Assembly (NCBI GenBank): GCA_029339505.1
Contig: JAQISU010000041.1
Coordinates: forward strand, 8,591,501 to 8,655,500
DNA length: 64,000 nt
Direction: 5' to 3'
Source: Unio delphinus
Lineage: Eukaryota > Mollusca > Bivalvia > Unionida > Unionidae
In this document: in pieces, positions 45,826 through 57,756 of the stretch
How positions within the stretch are numbered: position 1 is the stretch's first letter
How the letters are laid out: every line of letters starts with the position of its first letter
Position numbers and translations under genes: made by a program
Notes under the pieces: model-generated
What the model was told of the DNA's origin: nothing
What the model saw: the letters and a program-made list of their open reading frames with translations, nothing else
Database searches by the model: none

Positions 45826-46135
45826 CCCCTCTACTTGTTAGAGGTCTGCCTCTGATGCAGGAGGACGTGGTTTCGAACCCTGGCTGTGTTATACCGAATA
45901 TTTAAAAAACGGTAGAAGCATCTGCCTTGCTTTGGCACTCAGTATTAAGAGGTTAGTATTAGAACTGGTCGGTCTGGGGTCAGGATCTGACATGGTCAAG
46001 ATAATGCTACATGACTTCCGGATGATGCCTAAGTGGTAGACATCACTATGAACTGTCATACTTCAGTCACCGTAGTGATATGACTGAAAAATTTCTAAAG
46101 CTACATCAAAAACATATTTCACACGCGCGCACACT
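45826..46135 (+). mobile_element. tRNA-headed SINE, copy 1
   Basis: It begins with a degenerate tRNA-like head containing a B box (GGTTTCGAACCC), followed by a core with CTGCCTTGCTTTGGCACTCA, TATTAAGAGGTTAG and a GTCAGGATCTGACATGG block. The tail ends in an alternating CACACGCGCG run. It shares the core with the element at 57,186. Resembles the long-tailed SINEs common in molluscs. Confidence 0.7.
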
Positions 46136-46169
46136 GATATAGGCTTTATGTGAAAAAAAAAATCCGAAT

Positions 46170-46620
46170 GACACTGAGTTATTGATTTATTCCCCTGTCA
46201 CACTCGTTGATAAAGAATATATCAATCATACTAGCAGCAGAGACCACCAAAAAGTGGCGTCAACCTTCAGGTCACCCACCCATCCCCACTCAAAGCCCCC
46301 ATTTTACCATCTGGGTCTAGAAAGAGTGCTGATTTGATCTGAGGCAAGGCTGTCTTCTTAATCTTCAAAGACCAACCAGAGACCAATCAGAGCCTTGTGT
46401 AAAATAGCTATAAGATTGTGTTTGAACACACCCACCGCTCGGCAAATCGATAAATGTGAAATGAAATTTTAAAATGAAAATTTTAGAGATTCAGAGGGCT
46501 GTCCTGACTGAAGTTTGATTTGCAATCAAGCACATACACCCGAAATGAACACCGGGTGCTATGAAATCTGCACCCCAATTGGGGATCGGAAGGAGGCCCA
46601 GGCAAATGAATATGGGTTAC
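46170..46620. repeat. GC-richer repeat-like island, unclassified
   Basis: Sharply higher GC than its surroundings, containing GAGACCACCAAAAAGTGGCG and CACCCACCCATCCCCACTC. No frame or terminal repeat was found. It looks like an old interspersed repeat, but I cannot name it. Confidence 0.35.
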
Positions 46621-46624
46621 GTTT

Positions 46625-48460
46625 ACAAGTACCTATTCAATGATATTTCATCTTTTCTAATCGGTCGCAGACCTCAATCTCGTTTATGATTTTTTGACGC
46701 AGACAATATGTCTTTTGCTTGTTCCTAGAATAGTACTTGAAGAAAGTTTCCACATGATTATCTTTTTTTAAGTTCTATTTAAAGTGCTATTTTCCAACAT
46801 GTTGATACTACGGTTAAATATTTTTTGATACAATACAAGATCGATTACTACACAAGTTACAATCCTTCATGACATTTATACCAGCAGTGATCCTAATGGT
46901 AATCACAGAGTATGTATCAGCACATTCGCACGTATGAACAGGCAGACATATATACAGATCACAAATTAACAGTATGAGTATATTTACTAAACTGAGAATT
47001 TATTTTTACTTTCTGGGCATTTTAAATTGTGCATGTTCAGTTATGTGTATCTATATAGGTTTTATTATTTGATTTGCTTGCGTGGGAAACCAGAGTTTTA
47101 TTATTAGCCGATCAGTGCGTCACAATGCTTATTTTAACAGGGCTTGAGATGTGATCTGGAGAGATCTAAATTTTGAGGCGAATTGGAATTTCAGCAATTC
47201 GCTAGAAAACATTAAGTTATATTACTGAATAGTATAGTAAAATATTGTATGTCCACTGACATCTATGCAGGCCTGGTAGCGGATATGTTATAGAGTGGTA
47301 TAAGTGAAATTCAATTTATATATAATTTGCGACATGCTGTACTGAATTTGGATAAGAACAAACATAATTTCTTTCAGCTGAGATATTGTTTTACCTTTGT
47401 TCGTTTCTCCAGTTACAAAATCTAACTGCTTGTTCTGTTTATGTTTTTGTTTATTTGCTTCTTGTTTGTATTTGCATGTTTTTCCAGGTACTGTATTGTC
47501 TCTCTGTAATTATTTTTATATTGTTAAGACTAATCTTTTGTTTGTCATAGTTCACGTGATAAATATAAAGCCCATCGTACATGGCGCCGTTAAAATATTC
47601 GTAAACAAATCTGTGAAAAGATATATATTTTACGACCAGGCATTGCAATAGCGATCATCGTATAACCTAGGTTACTGGAAAATCCAATTGGTTTTGTGTG
47701 TTTGCGGTTTCTTATGACACCAGCTCTGTTCGCTTCTTAATTAACTAATATATGATGACATCTAATTAACTAATGTATGATGACATCTAAATTATTCGAG
47801 ATCAATCTCTTTATCAGCTGGTTCCATATCCAAATGTGTCTTTTTCTAATATGACGTTTTTGTCAACAGTGGAATATCTCTCTATACAATCTTTGCGTCA
47901 TTAATCCTGATGTTATCGGACGTGCTTTGTTAATATTGTTTAAGCGCCCGATATCTTCGTCCACCACAGGATACAGATAATTGTGTCATTCCCTTGACAA
48001 CAACGCCACATTTCAAACATGATTTTGATGAAGTACTGCCAAGCGAAATACTATCCGCACCTCACCACAAAAATATTTTACACAAGGTTAAACAGATCTG
48101 ATCAGGAGCCGTCGAACTCTGTTTTGCTCCTGTCATATAATATTTCGATAAAGTTCAATTAAAGAAAATAATTTCCTTATATATAAGAAAGAATAATTAA
48201 ACTGTTGCAAAGCAGATGAGAGAAAAGTACTTTAAAATAACTGGTATAACACCGGCTTTTCAAAGGTAAAAAATACACCCAAATATGAACGAAACGAAAT
48301 AAAATCATTATTAACAGCGATGAAAATTGAGAGTTTACCCGAGATTGCACCACACCACACTACCAGGTTTGATTTCGAAAGAAAACGTCATGTCCACTGT
48401 TTGAGTACCATCCAACAATAAAGATAGAAAATGTGAGCAAATCAAACTGATTTTGCAGGG
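46625..48460. other. Intergenic, no gene seen
   Basis: AT-rich, with one short direct repeat (ATTAACTAATATATGATGAC / ATTAACTAATGTATGATGAC) at about 47,740-47,785. The 84-codon frame at 47,397 has no recognisable content. Confidence 0.5.
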
Positions 48461-48462
48461 GT

Positions 48463-48464
<2 letters not shown>

Positions 48465-48516
<52 letters not shown>
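48465..48516. repeat. (TA)n microsatellite
   Basis: About 26 TA units just before the segmental duplication starts. Confidence 0.95.
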
Positions 48517-48519
<3 letters not shown>

Positions 48520-48897
48520 GATATATATATATCGTAACACTTGTATGGATCAGAAGTGTTTGTTCAGTTATCATAATAAGCTGTTAGTTAACCCCTGCAA
48601 AATCAGTTTGATTTGCTCACATTTTCTATCTTTATTGTTTGTCTATATATATCTTCCGCCAATGTCACGCGTTTCCTGGTCAACAATTGTCAAAGAAATT
48701 GAGTAGATGTTAAATTAAATCAGTTCTTCGCTGTCTTTTTCCGTTGTCTTGAATCAATCATGATACACAATTATTTATGAAAGTGATTTTAGGGTGCATG
48801 ACATACCTGGTATGCACTTAGGTGTTTTACTCACTAATATGTCTCTTATATGAGATGAGTACACACAGATCGGGAAAGGTATATTCATACTTCAACA

Positions 48898-50796
48898 ATG
48901 ATCAAAGATACATTCTGGATATTCGCTTTTTGTTTGACCACGGTTGGAGTAGTAACAAGTAATTAGTAACAATATTTTAATAAATATATTTTGCGTATGT
49001 CGAAACGAAACTAAATTTGCAAATATAACACATATGTTCACTTTATTCCTTAGAGTTATTGTACTACATCCAGAGTCCGTGTCAATTTCAGTGTCCTCGT
49101 TGAAGGTGACGTTTCGTAACGTGTACATTATATAAATAATTGCAACTTATATAAATCACAACCATTCGTTACTCAAGTGACAGTATGAAGTGAGATATCG
49201 TGGCACATACGTCCAAATTAGTTTCTACCTCTTGATTATTCCTTTGCTTTTAGATTAACTTACATTGATAAACACACATTAAAACATAACTCCTTCTGGA
49301 ATCATAAAGCGTTTCGGAGAGATTTATATAAGGAGTACAAAATCCCAACCACAAAGTAAAACTGTCTAACATTTCACGCTTCACTCAGTTTAGTTAAATC
49401 ATGTTTTAAGTTTCTTCGTCAAAATCTTTTCATCCCAAAAACCATTAAACGGTATTAGTGCAACATGAAAATGTCAATGTATCCTTTATTGTATTTTTTA
49501 ATACCTTGGTTTATGTTTATGCGATTATTTTTTGACAGATTTGTTTTTGTAAATTGGAAATATGTTGTCGACACTCTTTAAGTGGATTGATGGATATGAT
49601 TACTACACTCTCATCATAAATATCGGTCACTTTGACATACATTTCACACTTCACTCACTGGAATTAAAATGTCCTTACATTTTATATTTTCCAGAAAAGA
49701 AAAATAAACTTACGGTTTTGAGAATCAATTCCAAAATTAATCCAAAAATAATTCAAAATATAATACACTAGTGAAATTGCAAAAGTCCTGGTAATAAAAT
49801 GTACTAATAATTCCCAGTTCAAATCTTAGTGAAGCATCCAAGATGGAAGACGATGTCACGTGATGAAGTCAGTTCTAGTCTTATAAAATTCAATGAGAAC
49901 AAATGTTTTCCAGATAAATACCAAAATTAATCCTCTTGATCCAAGCGAATTGAAATAATTTCCAGTACAATGTAATTTAAAATAACTTAAAAGAACACAA
50001 CTTAATATTCTAACAGCCCAACTTATACTAAATAGCTCGTTCCAAAACATCAATTATATACTTGTTTTTACGTAAACAAGGAAGGGGTCACATGATCTTC
50101 TAGAATCTTTACACCAAATTTACGTTCAAAAAGTCTCGTGAACACCGTATGATCCAGATGAGAATCACTTTTTTTACTCTCAAGAACTAAAAATAGAAAG
50201 ATGTTTACAACAAAGCTCCATAATGTCCTTGGAATCAACCAATCATTTTAAAAGCTTGTTTACAACTCTGAAGCCAGGTCAGAAATGAGGTCAACATCTG
50301 GTGTTTATTTGTAGAGTACAGGTCATCCCACGTTTTAAAATAAATCTCTCCCAATGAATGAATCTTAAAATTAAAATGTCAAATTTGAATCTGACAAAGA
50401 AACAATTAAAACAAATATAAATGACTAAAAATCAAATATACGTAACAATATTCATTCCATACGAGATCTTTGTTTCATTTTAAATTTTACTTTAATCTTG
50501 AACTGGATTAATAAAATCTTAACTCTTATTAACATACCTATATAACAAAAAGCATCTGCCTTGCATATCGCTCAGCATTAGTTCATGATGCATTATCTGT
50601 TAGCAAGACTTCATCTGCATTAACTAGTGCAGTTAGTTTGTGATGCATGAACTGTTTATTTGCTACTAATACTACTCATATGTTCTTAAAATTGAGAAAT
50701 TTATTAGTTAATTGCTAATACTTGATTTCATTCTGCAGTATTAACAGAGAACCTTCTTTCTGAAATCCTTATCAGATGATCTAAAACATGACAGCA

Positions 50797-50871
<75 letters not shown>

Positions 50872-51282
50872 CATATCCTACTTGAAAAGGAGAACTGTAA
50901 TTTAATTTTAATACTAATATTAACAAAACTTGATATTACTTACAGAAAGAACCTAGCCTGAACATAAAACATATGTCGCACTGTCTCAAAACGCATTCGT
51001 CATTAAAACATAGACATACAGTGGTTTTTCGTTATTCGTCACAGTTACAAAGGGAAACGAAACGCTTCCTAGAGCATTTTATGATGGTGGTTCTTCTCAG
51101 GAGCAGGAAAAACAACTATTTATAAAGTACAACAATATCACCAAAGAAATATCCTTATTGTCAAACAATGTTACTAGGGGTGATGAAGGTTTATATCAAA
51201 TTTCTACAAGTATCTACCAAGACCCAACTGAAGGGTCCGAGATAATGGACAATTTAATGGAATGTCCAACTAAACGTTATAG
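48898..51282 (+). pseudogene. Ig-receptor copy B, 5' half pseudogene
   Basis: The signal exon (48,898-48,958, MIKDTFWIFAFCLTTVGVVT) is intact with a GTAATT donor. The Ig exon (50,946-51,282) has a TAG early on and a second TAG where copy A has the Trp of IKTWTY (TGG to TAG). It is 337 rather than 342 bp, which shifts the frame near its end. Flanking splice sites remain. No second Ig, stalk or membrane exon follows, so this is a truncated, dead duplicate. Confidence 0.85.
50800..50871. repeat. (AAT)n microsatellite
   Basis: About 24 AAT units in the copy B intron, at the position where copy A has (CTA)n/(AAT)n. Confidence 0.95.
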
Positions 51283-51324
51283 GTAAGAAAGCAATCCATC
51301 ATGATGTCTATTATTTATGTGTAT

Positions 51325-51425
51325 GTTCAGATCTTATGACAAAACCTAGTTGCACCCAAACATAAATATTTTCTCAAGAAAACATGGAATCACTATACAG
51401 TTAGGTTTTGTCATAAGATCTGAAC
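51325..51425. repeat. Perfect 24-bp inverted repeat
   Basis: GTTCAGATCTTATGACAAAA followed by CCTA (51,325-51,348) returns as its exact reverse complement at 51,402-51,425, with a 53-bp loop. Copy A has only the left arm. Confidence 0.9.
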
Positions 51426-51719
51426 TATTCGGCGTTTTTAAATTCAGTGCCAATGATAATTGCGCAGTTTATGTGCGTGCTTGTACTTGTGTCATACATT
51501 TTGTAGGAAGTCATAGTTACTGGACACGATAATTTTCAAAAACGAAAATTAAAACGAAAACCTCTATATCTATTTTCCAAACTAATCCGGATAAAACCAC
51601 TTTTCAAAAACAATCAAATAGTGATAGGTATTATTATTATCTCAAACTGGCAATGTTCTTGTTTGATCATAAATCTTGCAACATTATAGAACATGAGCAT
51701 ACGTCACAGAAAGAAAATG

Positions 51720-52045
51720 CTATGGCTTTTTTCCGAAACAGACTATAGCATTTTCTCTGAAACAGACGTTAGATTTTCTCTGAAAGAGACTATGGCATTT
51801 TTTCCGAAATAGGCTATAGCAATATCTCTGAAACAGACTATAACATTTTCTCTGAAGGGGGCTATATTATGGTCTCTGAAACAGGCTATCGCAATATCTC
51901 TGAAACAGACTATACTATCATTGTCTCTTTAACAGACTATAGCAGTAGCTCTGGAACAGACTATATTCTTTTCTCTGAAAAAAATACGATATCATTGTCT
52001 CTGAAACATAGTATATCATTGTCTATGATCCCGGTTTCGAGAAAT
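51720..52045. repeat. 25-bp minisatellite
   Basis: About 13 units built on TCTCTGAAACAGACTATAGC with variable ends. It starts exactly where the segmental duplication ends. Confidence 0.9.
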
Positions 52046-52099
52046 ATAAAACACTTAACCATAGGCAGTTTCGGGTAACATATATTAAATATGCATCAA

Positions 52100-53185
52100 T
52101 TGTAACCAAATATTATCATTTAATCTAAAACTTTTAATCTCTTAGAGTAAAGAGATTATGATGAGTACAGTTTCAAACGTTCTGTGAGTTTCGAATGATG
52201 TAACAATTGAACAACTAATGCTAGAACCTTTGAAGGCTTCAAAATTGTACACATATAAATAGAAATCCTCGAAGAAATTTAGAGCCACCACTTTTTCTGC
52301 AACATAAAATGATCCATTTAAGACCCTGCCGAATAATTTTTACAGAATGAGCCCACCACAATCTCACATATCTCTGCTAATGGACTTGAACTTTCTTTAT
52401 CAAATCCTCCATATTTGGAAAGTCACTCCTTTCTAAATGGATTGATGAGATTACTTGAATATATAAATATGTTTCTAAAATAATTGTATTTGATTTGACA
52501 GATGATTTCTTTGGGAATATATATTTGGCATGACAGCGAAGTGAAGGAATGAATGGATCATTCTTTGTTAATGATCAAGTTGATGAAAATTTCATCTCAT
52601 TCGAGCTAATGCGGAAAGAACTATATATCCCAATTGAGCATGGCATAGGCTGCATTTGTCAGATGTAAAATTTACAGCTTTCAGTTACATTTGCCATATA
52701 TTTGGTAACTCAATGGAATTTCAGCATTGATAGAATTTTTAAAAGCGAAGACTGATCAGAACTCTTGGCAACAGAGGGTATTATTAAAATTTATCTGAAG
52801 AGTTCACATGTACATATAAATTGACTGTTGCTGCTAAATTACAACGGTAGAAAATTTAATTTCCAGACACGTTTTGTGTCTTAATAACACCACATCACCT
52901 ATATATTAACATCTTAGAACCGGTACGTATATAACCAATTCTTTGATTTTTTTCAGTTTGCACAAGAACTGTGAGAATAGTGTTACCAAAAGTAACAATC
53001 CTTGCACTACACAGTTCCTTCCACTTCAACAATTTCAGAGTTCTTCTACTTTCCAATTCCAGCAATAATTTACACAGAAGAGTCCAGAATGAAATCAATA
53101 GATATGGGGTAAGTACAATTAGACTGCTCACATAACATCCATTTTTTAATATTCATTTCATTTTGTCCTTGCTTTCTTTCCTGAT
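52100..53185. other. Intergenic, with dispersed repeat copy 2
   Basis: No gene seen. The block 52,845-52,935 repeats 33,690-33,782. The minus-strand frame at 52,895-53,131 has no recognised content. Confidence 0.5.
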
Positions 53186-53187
53186 AG

Positions 53188-53310
53188 GATGGTAAAATAA
53201 TTAAACTAGGTATAAAGGAAAACTATAAATAAAGTCTACATGGATGAGTGTATGTATGTATGTATGTATGTATGTATGTATGTATGTATGTATGTATGTA
53301 TGTATGTATG

Positions 53311-53341
<31 letters not shown>

Positions 53342-53361
53342 GGATGGATGGATGGATAGAT

Positions 53362-53399
<38 letters not shown>

Positions 53400-53615
53400 T
53401 ATGGAATCAATCAAGGCTAAGCGATAGATCATATGCAAAAAGTCAAAGCTAAGAGACAGATAATATGGAACCAATATGTGGTGATGGTAAAATAATTGAA
53501 CCAGGTTGGAGTATAAAGGAAAACTATAAATAAAGTCTACATGGATGAGTGTATGTATGTATGTATGTATGTATGTATGTATGTATGTATGTATGTATGT
53601 ATGTATGTATGTATG

Positions 53616-53646
<31 letters not shown>

Positions 53647-53790
53647 GGATGGATGGATGGATGGATGGATGGATGGGTGTGTGTGTGTGTGTGTGTGTGT
53701 GAGTGTGATATGGAATCAATCAAGGCTAAGCGATAGATCATATGCAAAAAGTCAAAGCTAAGAGACAGATAATATGGAACCAATCAAAGC
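53188..53790. repeat. Tandem duplication of a 295-bp unit with (TGTA)n and (GT)n
   Basis: Unit 1 starts at 53,188 and unit 2 at 53,483. Each has AAAACTATAAATAAAGTCTA, a (TGTA)n run, (GGAT)n and (GT)n, then ATGGAATCAATCAAGGCTAA. Length differences lie only in the microsatellite part. Confidence 0.9.
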
Positions 53791-54070
53791 TACGAAAAAG
53801 AGAGTGAGATAATATGGAAACAATCATGGCTAAGAATGAGATAATATTTAAACAATCATGGCTAGGAATGAGATAATATGAAAACAATCATGGCCAAGAA
53901 TGAGATAATATGGAAACAATCATGGCCAAGAATGAGATAATATGGAAACAATCATGGCTAAGAATGAGATAATATGGGAACAATCACGGCTAAGATATAT
54001 ATAATATATTAACAATCAAGGCTAAGAGACAAATACTATGGAACCAGTCAAGGTTAAGATATGGATAATT
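53790..54070. repeat. 31-bp minisatellite
   Basis: About nine units of GAGATAATATGGAAACAATC plus a GGCTAAGAAT-type end, following directly from the duplicated unit, whose 3' end supplies its first copies. Confidence 0.85.
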
Positions 54071-54074
54071 TGGA

Positions 54075-54962
54075 ATATTTCTTACTAATTCATCGTATGA
54101 TACAAATTTTGCTGACTTCAATTGCAATTGCCGTATACGATAGAGTTTCTTAACAATGGTTCTGAAAACAAACCTTTCCCACAAGATAAAATTCTTTACA
54201 TTTCAAAATGGTTGAGATAAAACATTCTACATCGAGTAGTCTTACTTTGTATGTGTTAACTATACTTTCAATACATCTTAATGAAAACAGTCAGCTACTG
54301 TGTACATGTCACATTTAGTTTTTACTCTATGGCAATTCGTTGCCACCGTTTTCATAATAATATTCTGAAATTCTTTACCAAAAGTAAACTTACCTACACG
54401 GTAATTCGGATATCCATATCAGTAGAAAACAATTTGTCAAGTCCTTGTACCAATCATGTATACACCCTTTATGCTCAACTTTGCTGCAGAGAATACTTCA
54501 TTTGGCATTCATGAACGTTCTCGTTTTGTTCATGTATCATCTTTTATTGTAAAATGTTAAAAACAACCATTTACATTTATTTAACAAGAACCTATTTAAT
54601 ACAAAATATTACAAAAAAAACACAAACTGTGATATATAAAACGAATCTATTTTGTTAATTTGCTTAGATAACTCCACAACTTTATTACTTTCTTTTGCAT
54701 ATTTTCCTCCTTATGTCTCTTCTCCGTCTGAGGAAGAAAAGGGGCTCCCAAAAATTTAAGTCTAATGTTTTACTTTATACCTCTAGTGATGTATTCCATC
54801 TAGGATCACCATATTTGGTATTTCCAGAGACTCAACCACTTAACAACAGTGTGTTTTTCTGTTGAAGTCTACTGGCGAATGAAAAGTTGAATTGTTTAAT
54901 TTCCCTAACTCTCATAAAAGTCGCTAATTGTTATTCGTAGTGTTTTAATATTACATTGTTTC

Positions 54963-55020
<58 letters not shown>

Positions 55021-55265
55021 TCAACGTCTAGTACAAATGCTTACGACAGAAAAGGACGGCCATTTATAATTCCATATCTTAAATTAAGCCACTCTATTAT
55101 CTATCCACAGTTTTGTATGTATCCCATCAAACATTTGACCATGGTGAATTATTACTTTCCAAACTGTAGGATTTTAAATATTTTATCCAAAACTCTTTAG
55201 ATCTGTAATCCACTTCAACTATTTCATATAAAAAACAAAAGAATTAGGTACTTCCTTGTATGAAG
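54075..55265. other. Intergenic, no gene seen
   Basis: Contains an (AAT)n tract at 54,966-55,020. No upstream exon of the following crotonase-like gene is recognisable. Confidence 0.5.
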
Positions 55266-55269
55266 CACA

Positions 55270-55890
55270 TTATTAAAAGGTCAGGAACTGTGAACTTTGT
55301 GGGATGTTAAATGCAAACTGTGTGCTTTTTGGTGCTGGTAAATGCAAACTGTGTACTTTCTGGTGATGTTAAATGCAAAATGTGTACTTTGTGGTAATGG
55401 TAAATGCAAACTCTGAACTTTGTGTGATGTTAAATGCACACTGTGAACTTTGTAGGATGTTAAATGCCAAATGTGTACTTTGTGGTGATGTTAAATGCTA
55501 ACTGTGTACTTTGTGGGATGTGAAATGAAAACTGTAACTTGTGTGATATTAAATGCAAACTGTGAACTTTGTGGTGATGTTAATTGCAAACGGTGTACTT
55601 TGTGAGATGTTAAATGGAAACTGTACTTTGTGGTGATGTTAAATGCAAACTGTGAACTTTGTGGTGTTGTTAAATGAAACTGTGTACTTGGTGGTGTTGT
55701 TAAATGCAACTGTGTACTTTGCGGTGATGTTAAATGTAAACTGTGTATTGTGTAGGATGTTAAATGTAAACTGTGTATTTTGTAGGATGTTAAATGTGAA
55801 ATGTGTATTTTGTGGGATGTTAAATGCAAAATGTGAACTTTGTGGGATGTTAAATGCAACTGTGTACTTTTGGGGATTTTAAATGTTCTG
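55270..55890. repeat. Minisatellite of about 30 bp
   Basis: About 20 degenerate units of GTTAAATGCAAACTGTGTAC plus TTTGTGG(TG)A. It lies 60 bp before exon 1 of the crotonase-like gene, within its presumed upstream intron. Long frames across it on both strands are periodic and not genes. Confidence 0.9.
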
Positions 55891-55951
55891 TTATTGCAAT
55901 AGTTTTCGAGTCACTGCAAATGAATGAAAGCCTGGTGTTATTTATCTTTAG

Positions 55952-56222
55952 CACGTGAAACAGCCTGCATTGAAACTACAGTCAGTTAGTGCTCTTCCAT
56001 TCAACATCGCGAGAAATCTCGAGATCCTATCACATGATTGTGAATTCAGCAACATCCGAGTTATCAGGAATGGGCCATTGTGTTACATTCACTTTGACTT
56101 CTACAATGGTGCAATGGACAAGGTACAGTGTATTAGGCTTAAGTCGGAGATAGAAAACATCGCCAAATGTGCTGACGTTAGAATGCTAGTGCTTATGGGT
56201 GGAGATCGTTTCTTCTCATCCG
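55952..56222 (+). pseudogene. Crotonase-like exon 1
   Basis: Acceptor TTATCTTTAG, donor GTAATT, leaving in phase 1. Encodes the N-terminal beta-alpha units (RVIRNGPLCYIHFDFYNGAM, then VRMLVLMGGDRFFSS). Fully open, with no lesion in this exon. Confidence 0.75.
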
Positions 56223-56608
56223 GTAATTATGTAAAATCTTTTTTGTAGCTTAGTTATAATTTACTCAAGAGTGATGACTTGGCTTTTGTAAATAATAGAT
56301 GTTATATGATTTTTTTAAATATTTCGTATCAATTTATGAAAGAGGTCACGTGATTTCAAGCTTTCGAGAGTACGATTTTTAAGGTTGATAATCCTCAAGA
56401 CAGACTTCAGTGGCTTAAGTACAATTAAAAACTTTACAGCCCTCTTAAAGCCAAGTACAATATAATATTTAATTTTATCAGTGATCCTAATCAAATGATT
56501 GTTAAAGATGATATCGATGATAAAAATGATGACGATGATAAAATGATGAAATTAGTAACAATGATTAAGATAATTAAACGACAAAGTAGATGTTTATTTT
56601 TTCTTTAG

Positions 56609-56802
56609 GAATCAACTTATGCTCAGTTGAAGCAAATGAAAATAAGTACAACGAAGCATGGAAAAAGATCAACATGATCAATGACCTCATCAAGGCAATG
56701 GTCACCATTCCATACAAACTGGTGGTGGAAGCTTTACAAGGGAATGCTGGAGCAGGTGTCGCCATGCTTGCATCAGCAGCTGACATTATTGTATCGCATC
56801 CA
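56609..56802 (+). pseudogene. Crotonase-like exon 2
   Basis: Acceptor TTCTTTAG, donor GTGAGT, phase 1 in and phase 0 out. Holds the active-site loop EALQGNAGAGVAMLASAADI and a preceding amphipathic helix (AWKKINMINDLIKAMV). Confidence 0.8.
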
Positions 56803-56908
56803 GTGAGTTTTTCATATCGTAAAAAATAAACACGAAATTACGATGGGGGAGATTGATAAGAGGTTGAATTCAGTACTAGCTAAACATGGCTATTATATAT
56901 AATTTTAG

Positions 56909-57103
56909 GGGGTGCTATTGACACCTTCCTACAGCTCTATGTACCTTCACGGCTCTGAATAGTGGACCTATTTCTTACCGCAGCGAGTTGGGGAAAAGGA
57001 GGCAATACAGTTGACGCAACGCAAAGACCCGCTGGTGGCTGAAGAAGCCTGTAAAATTGGACTTTTGAACTACATATTAGAGGAGCAAGTGATTTTCTCA
57101 AAG
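56909..57103 (+). pseudogene. Crotonase-like exon 3 with TAG
   Basis: Acceptor AATTTTAG, weak donor AAG/GTTCTA. Encodes GVLLTPSYSSMYLHGSE, stop, WTYFLPQRVGEKEA and EACKIGLLNYILEE. The stop replaces a residue expected to be Tyr. Two bases (TAG versus TAC or TAT) separate dead from open. Confidence 0.75.
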
Positions 57104-57185
57104 GTTCTAACACCCTGTTTGAGCATACGATTTTGGAAACACGGAGCTAAGACAGACATATTACATTTTCATCTTCACAAACTGC

Positions 57186-57416
57186 TCATGTAGCTTAGTT
57201 GTTAGAGCCTCCAATTGTGATGCGAAAGGTCGCGGGTTCGAACCCCGGCCGAGACATAAAAAACTTCTATAAATGGTACTATCAGCTGCCTCGCTTGGTG
57301 CTCAACATTAAGAGGTTGGTGTTTGGAAAGGTGGGCCTGATGTCGGGATAACGTGACTGAGTGGGACACACACACGCACACACACACACACACCGGTACA
57401 CACACCGGTACACACA
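57186..57416 (+). mobile_element. tRNA-headed SINE, copy 2, ending in (CA)n
   Basis: Recognisable pol III boxes: A box TAGCTTAGTTGTTAGAGC and B box GGTTCGAACCCC. Then the core seen in copy 1 (CTGCCTCGCTTGGTGCTCAA, CATTAAGAGGTTGG, GATGTCGGGATAACGTGACT) and a (CA)n tail. It lies in an intron of the crotonase-like gene. Confidence 0.8.
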
Positions 57417-57756
57417 CAGTAGTAAGACTTTGATAAAATGCAGAAATTATCGCAATACTCATCTTTGCACATAGCAATTCTTCGAATTCGAAATTCAGTT
57501 TTAGTTTTTTCTGGTAACGTTATGAAGGTTTGAAGAAGTCTAATAATTCTGCTCCTAAATATAACGTTTAGTTTAACATTCACTTAATTTTTAAAGTTAA
57601 ACAGTTTAGAATGTTTATTTTAAATTATAGAATGCTTCTTTACAAGTAAAACATTCAGAATAAACTATAAAAAAACTCAAACAATTGAAAATTTCTGTGT
57701 ACTTGAATAAAATTATCAAACATTTTAAATATTTTAATAATGAGTTTTAATTTCAG

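Larger units (their letters stand above)
48545..51720. repeat. Segmental duplication, copy B arm
   Basis: Collinear with 19,205-22,420 in the same orientation, carrying the signal-peptide exon and the first Ig exon. The intron has diverged: for example 49,690-50,740 contains sequence absent from copy A. Homology ends at about 51,720, where a minisatellite starts. Confidence 0.85.

Noticed and set aside
55491..55882. 122-codon minus-strand frame with HLTSHKVH-type repeats
   Set aside because: It is a read of a 30-bp minisatellite whose period is near a multiple of three; there is no start context or splice signal.
57186..57262. Possible tRNA gene (A and B boxes present)
   Set aside because: Stems do not pair as a full cloverleaf, and the sequence runs into a SINE core shared with 45,826.
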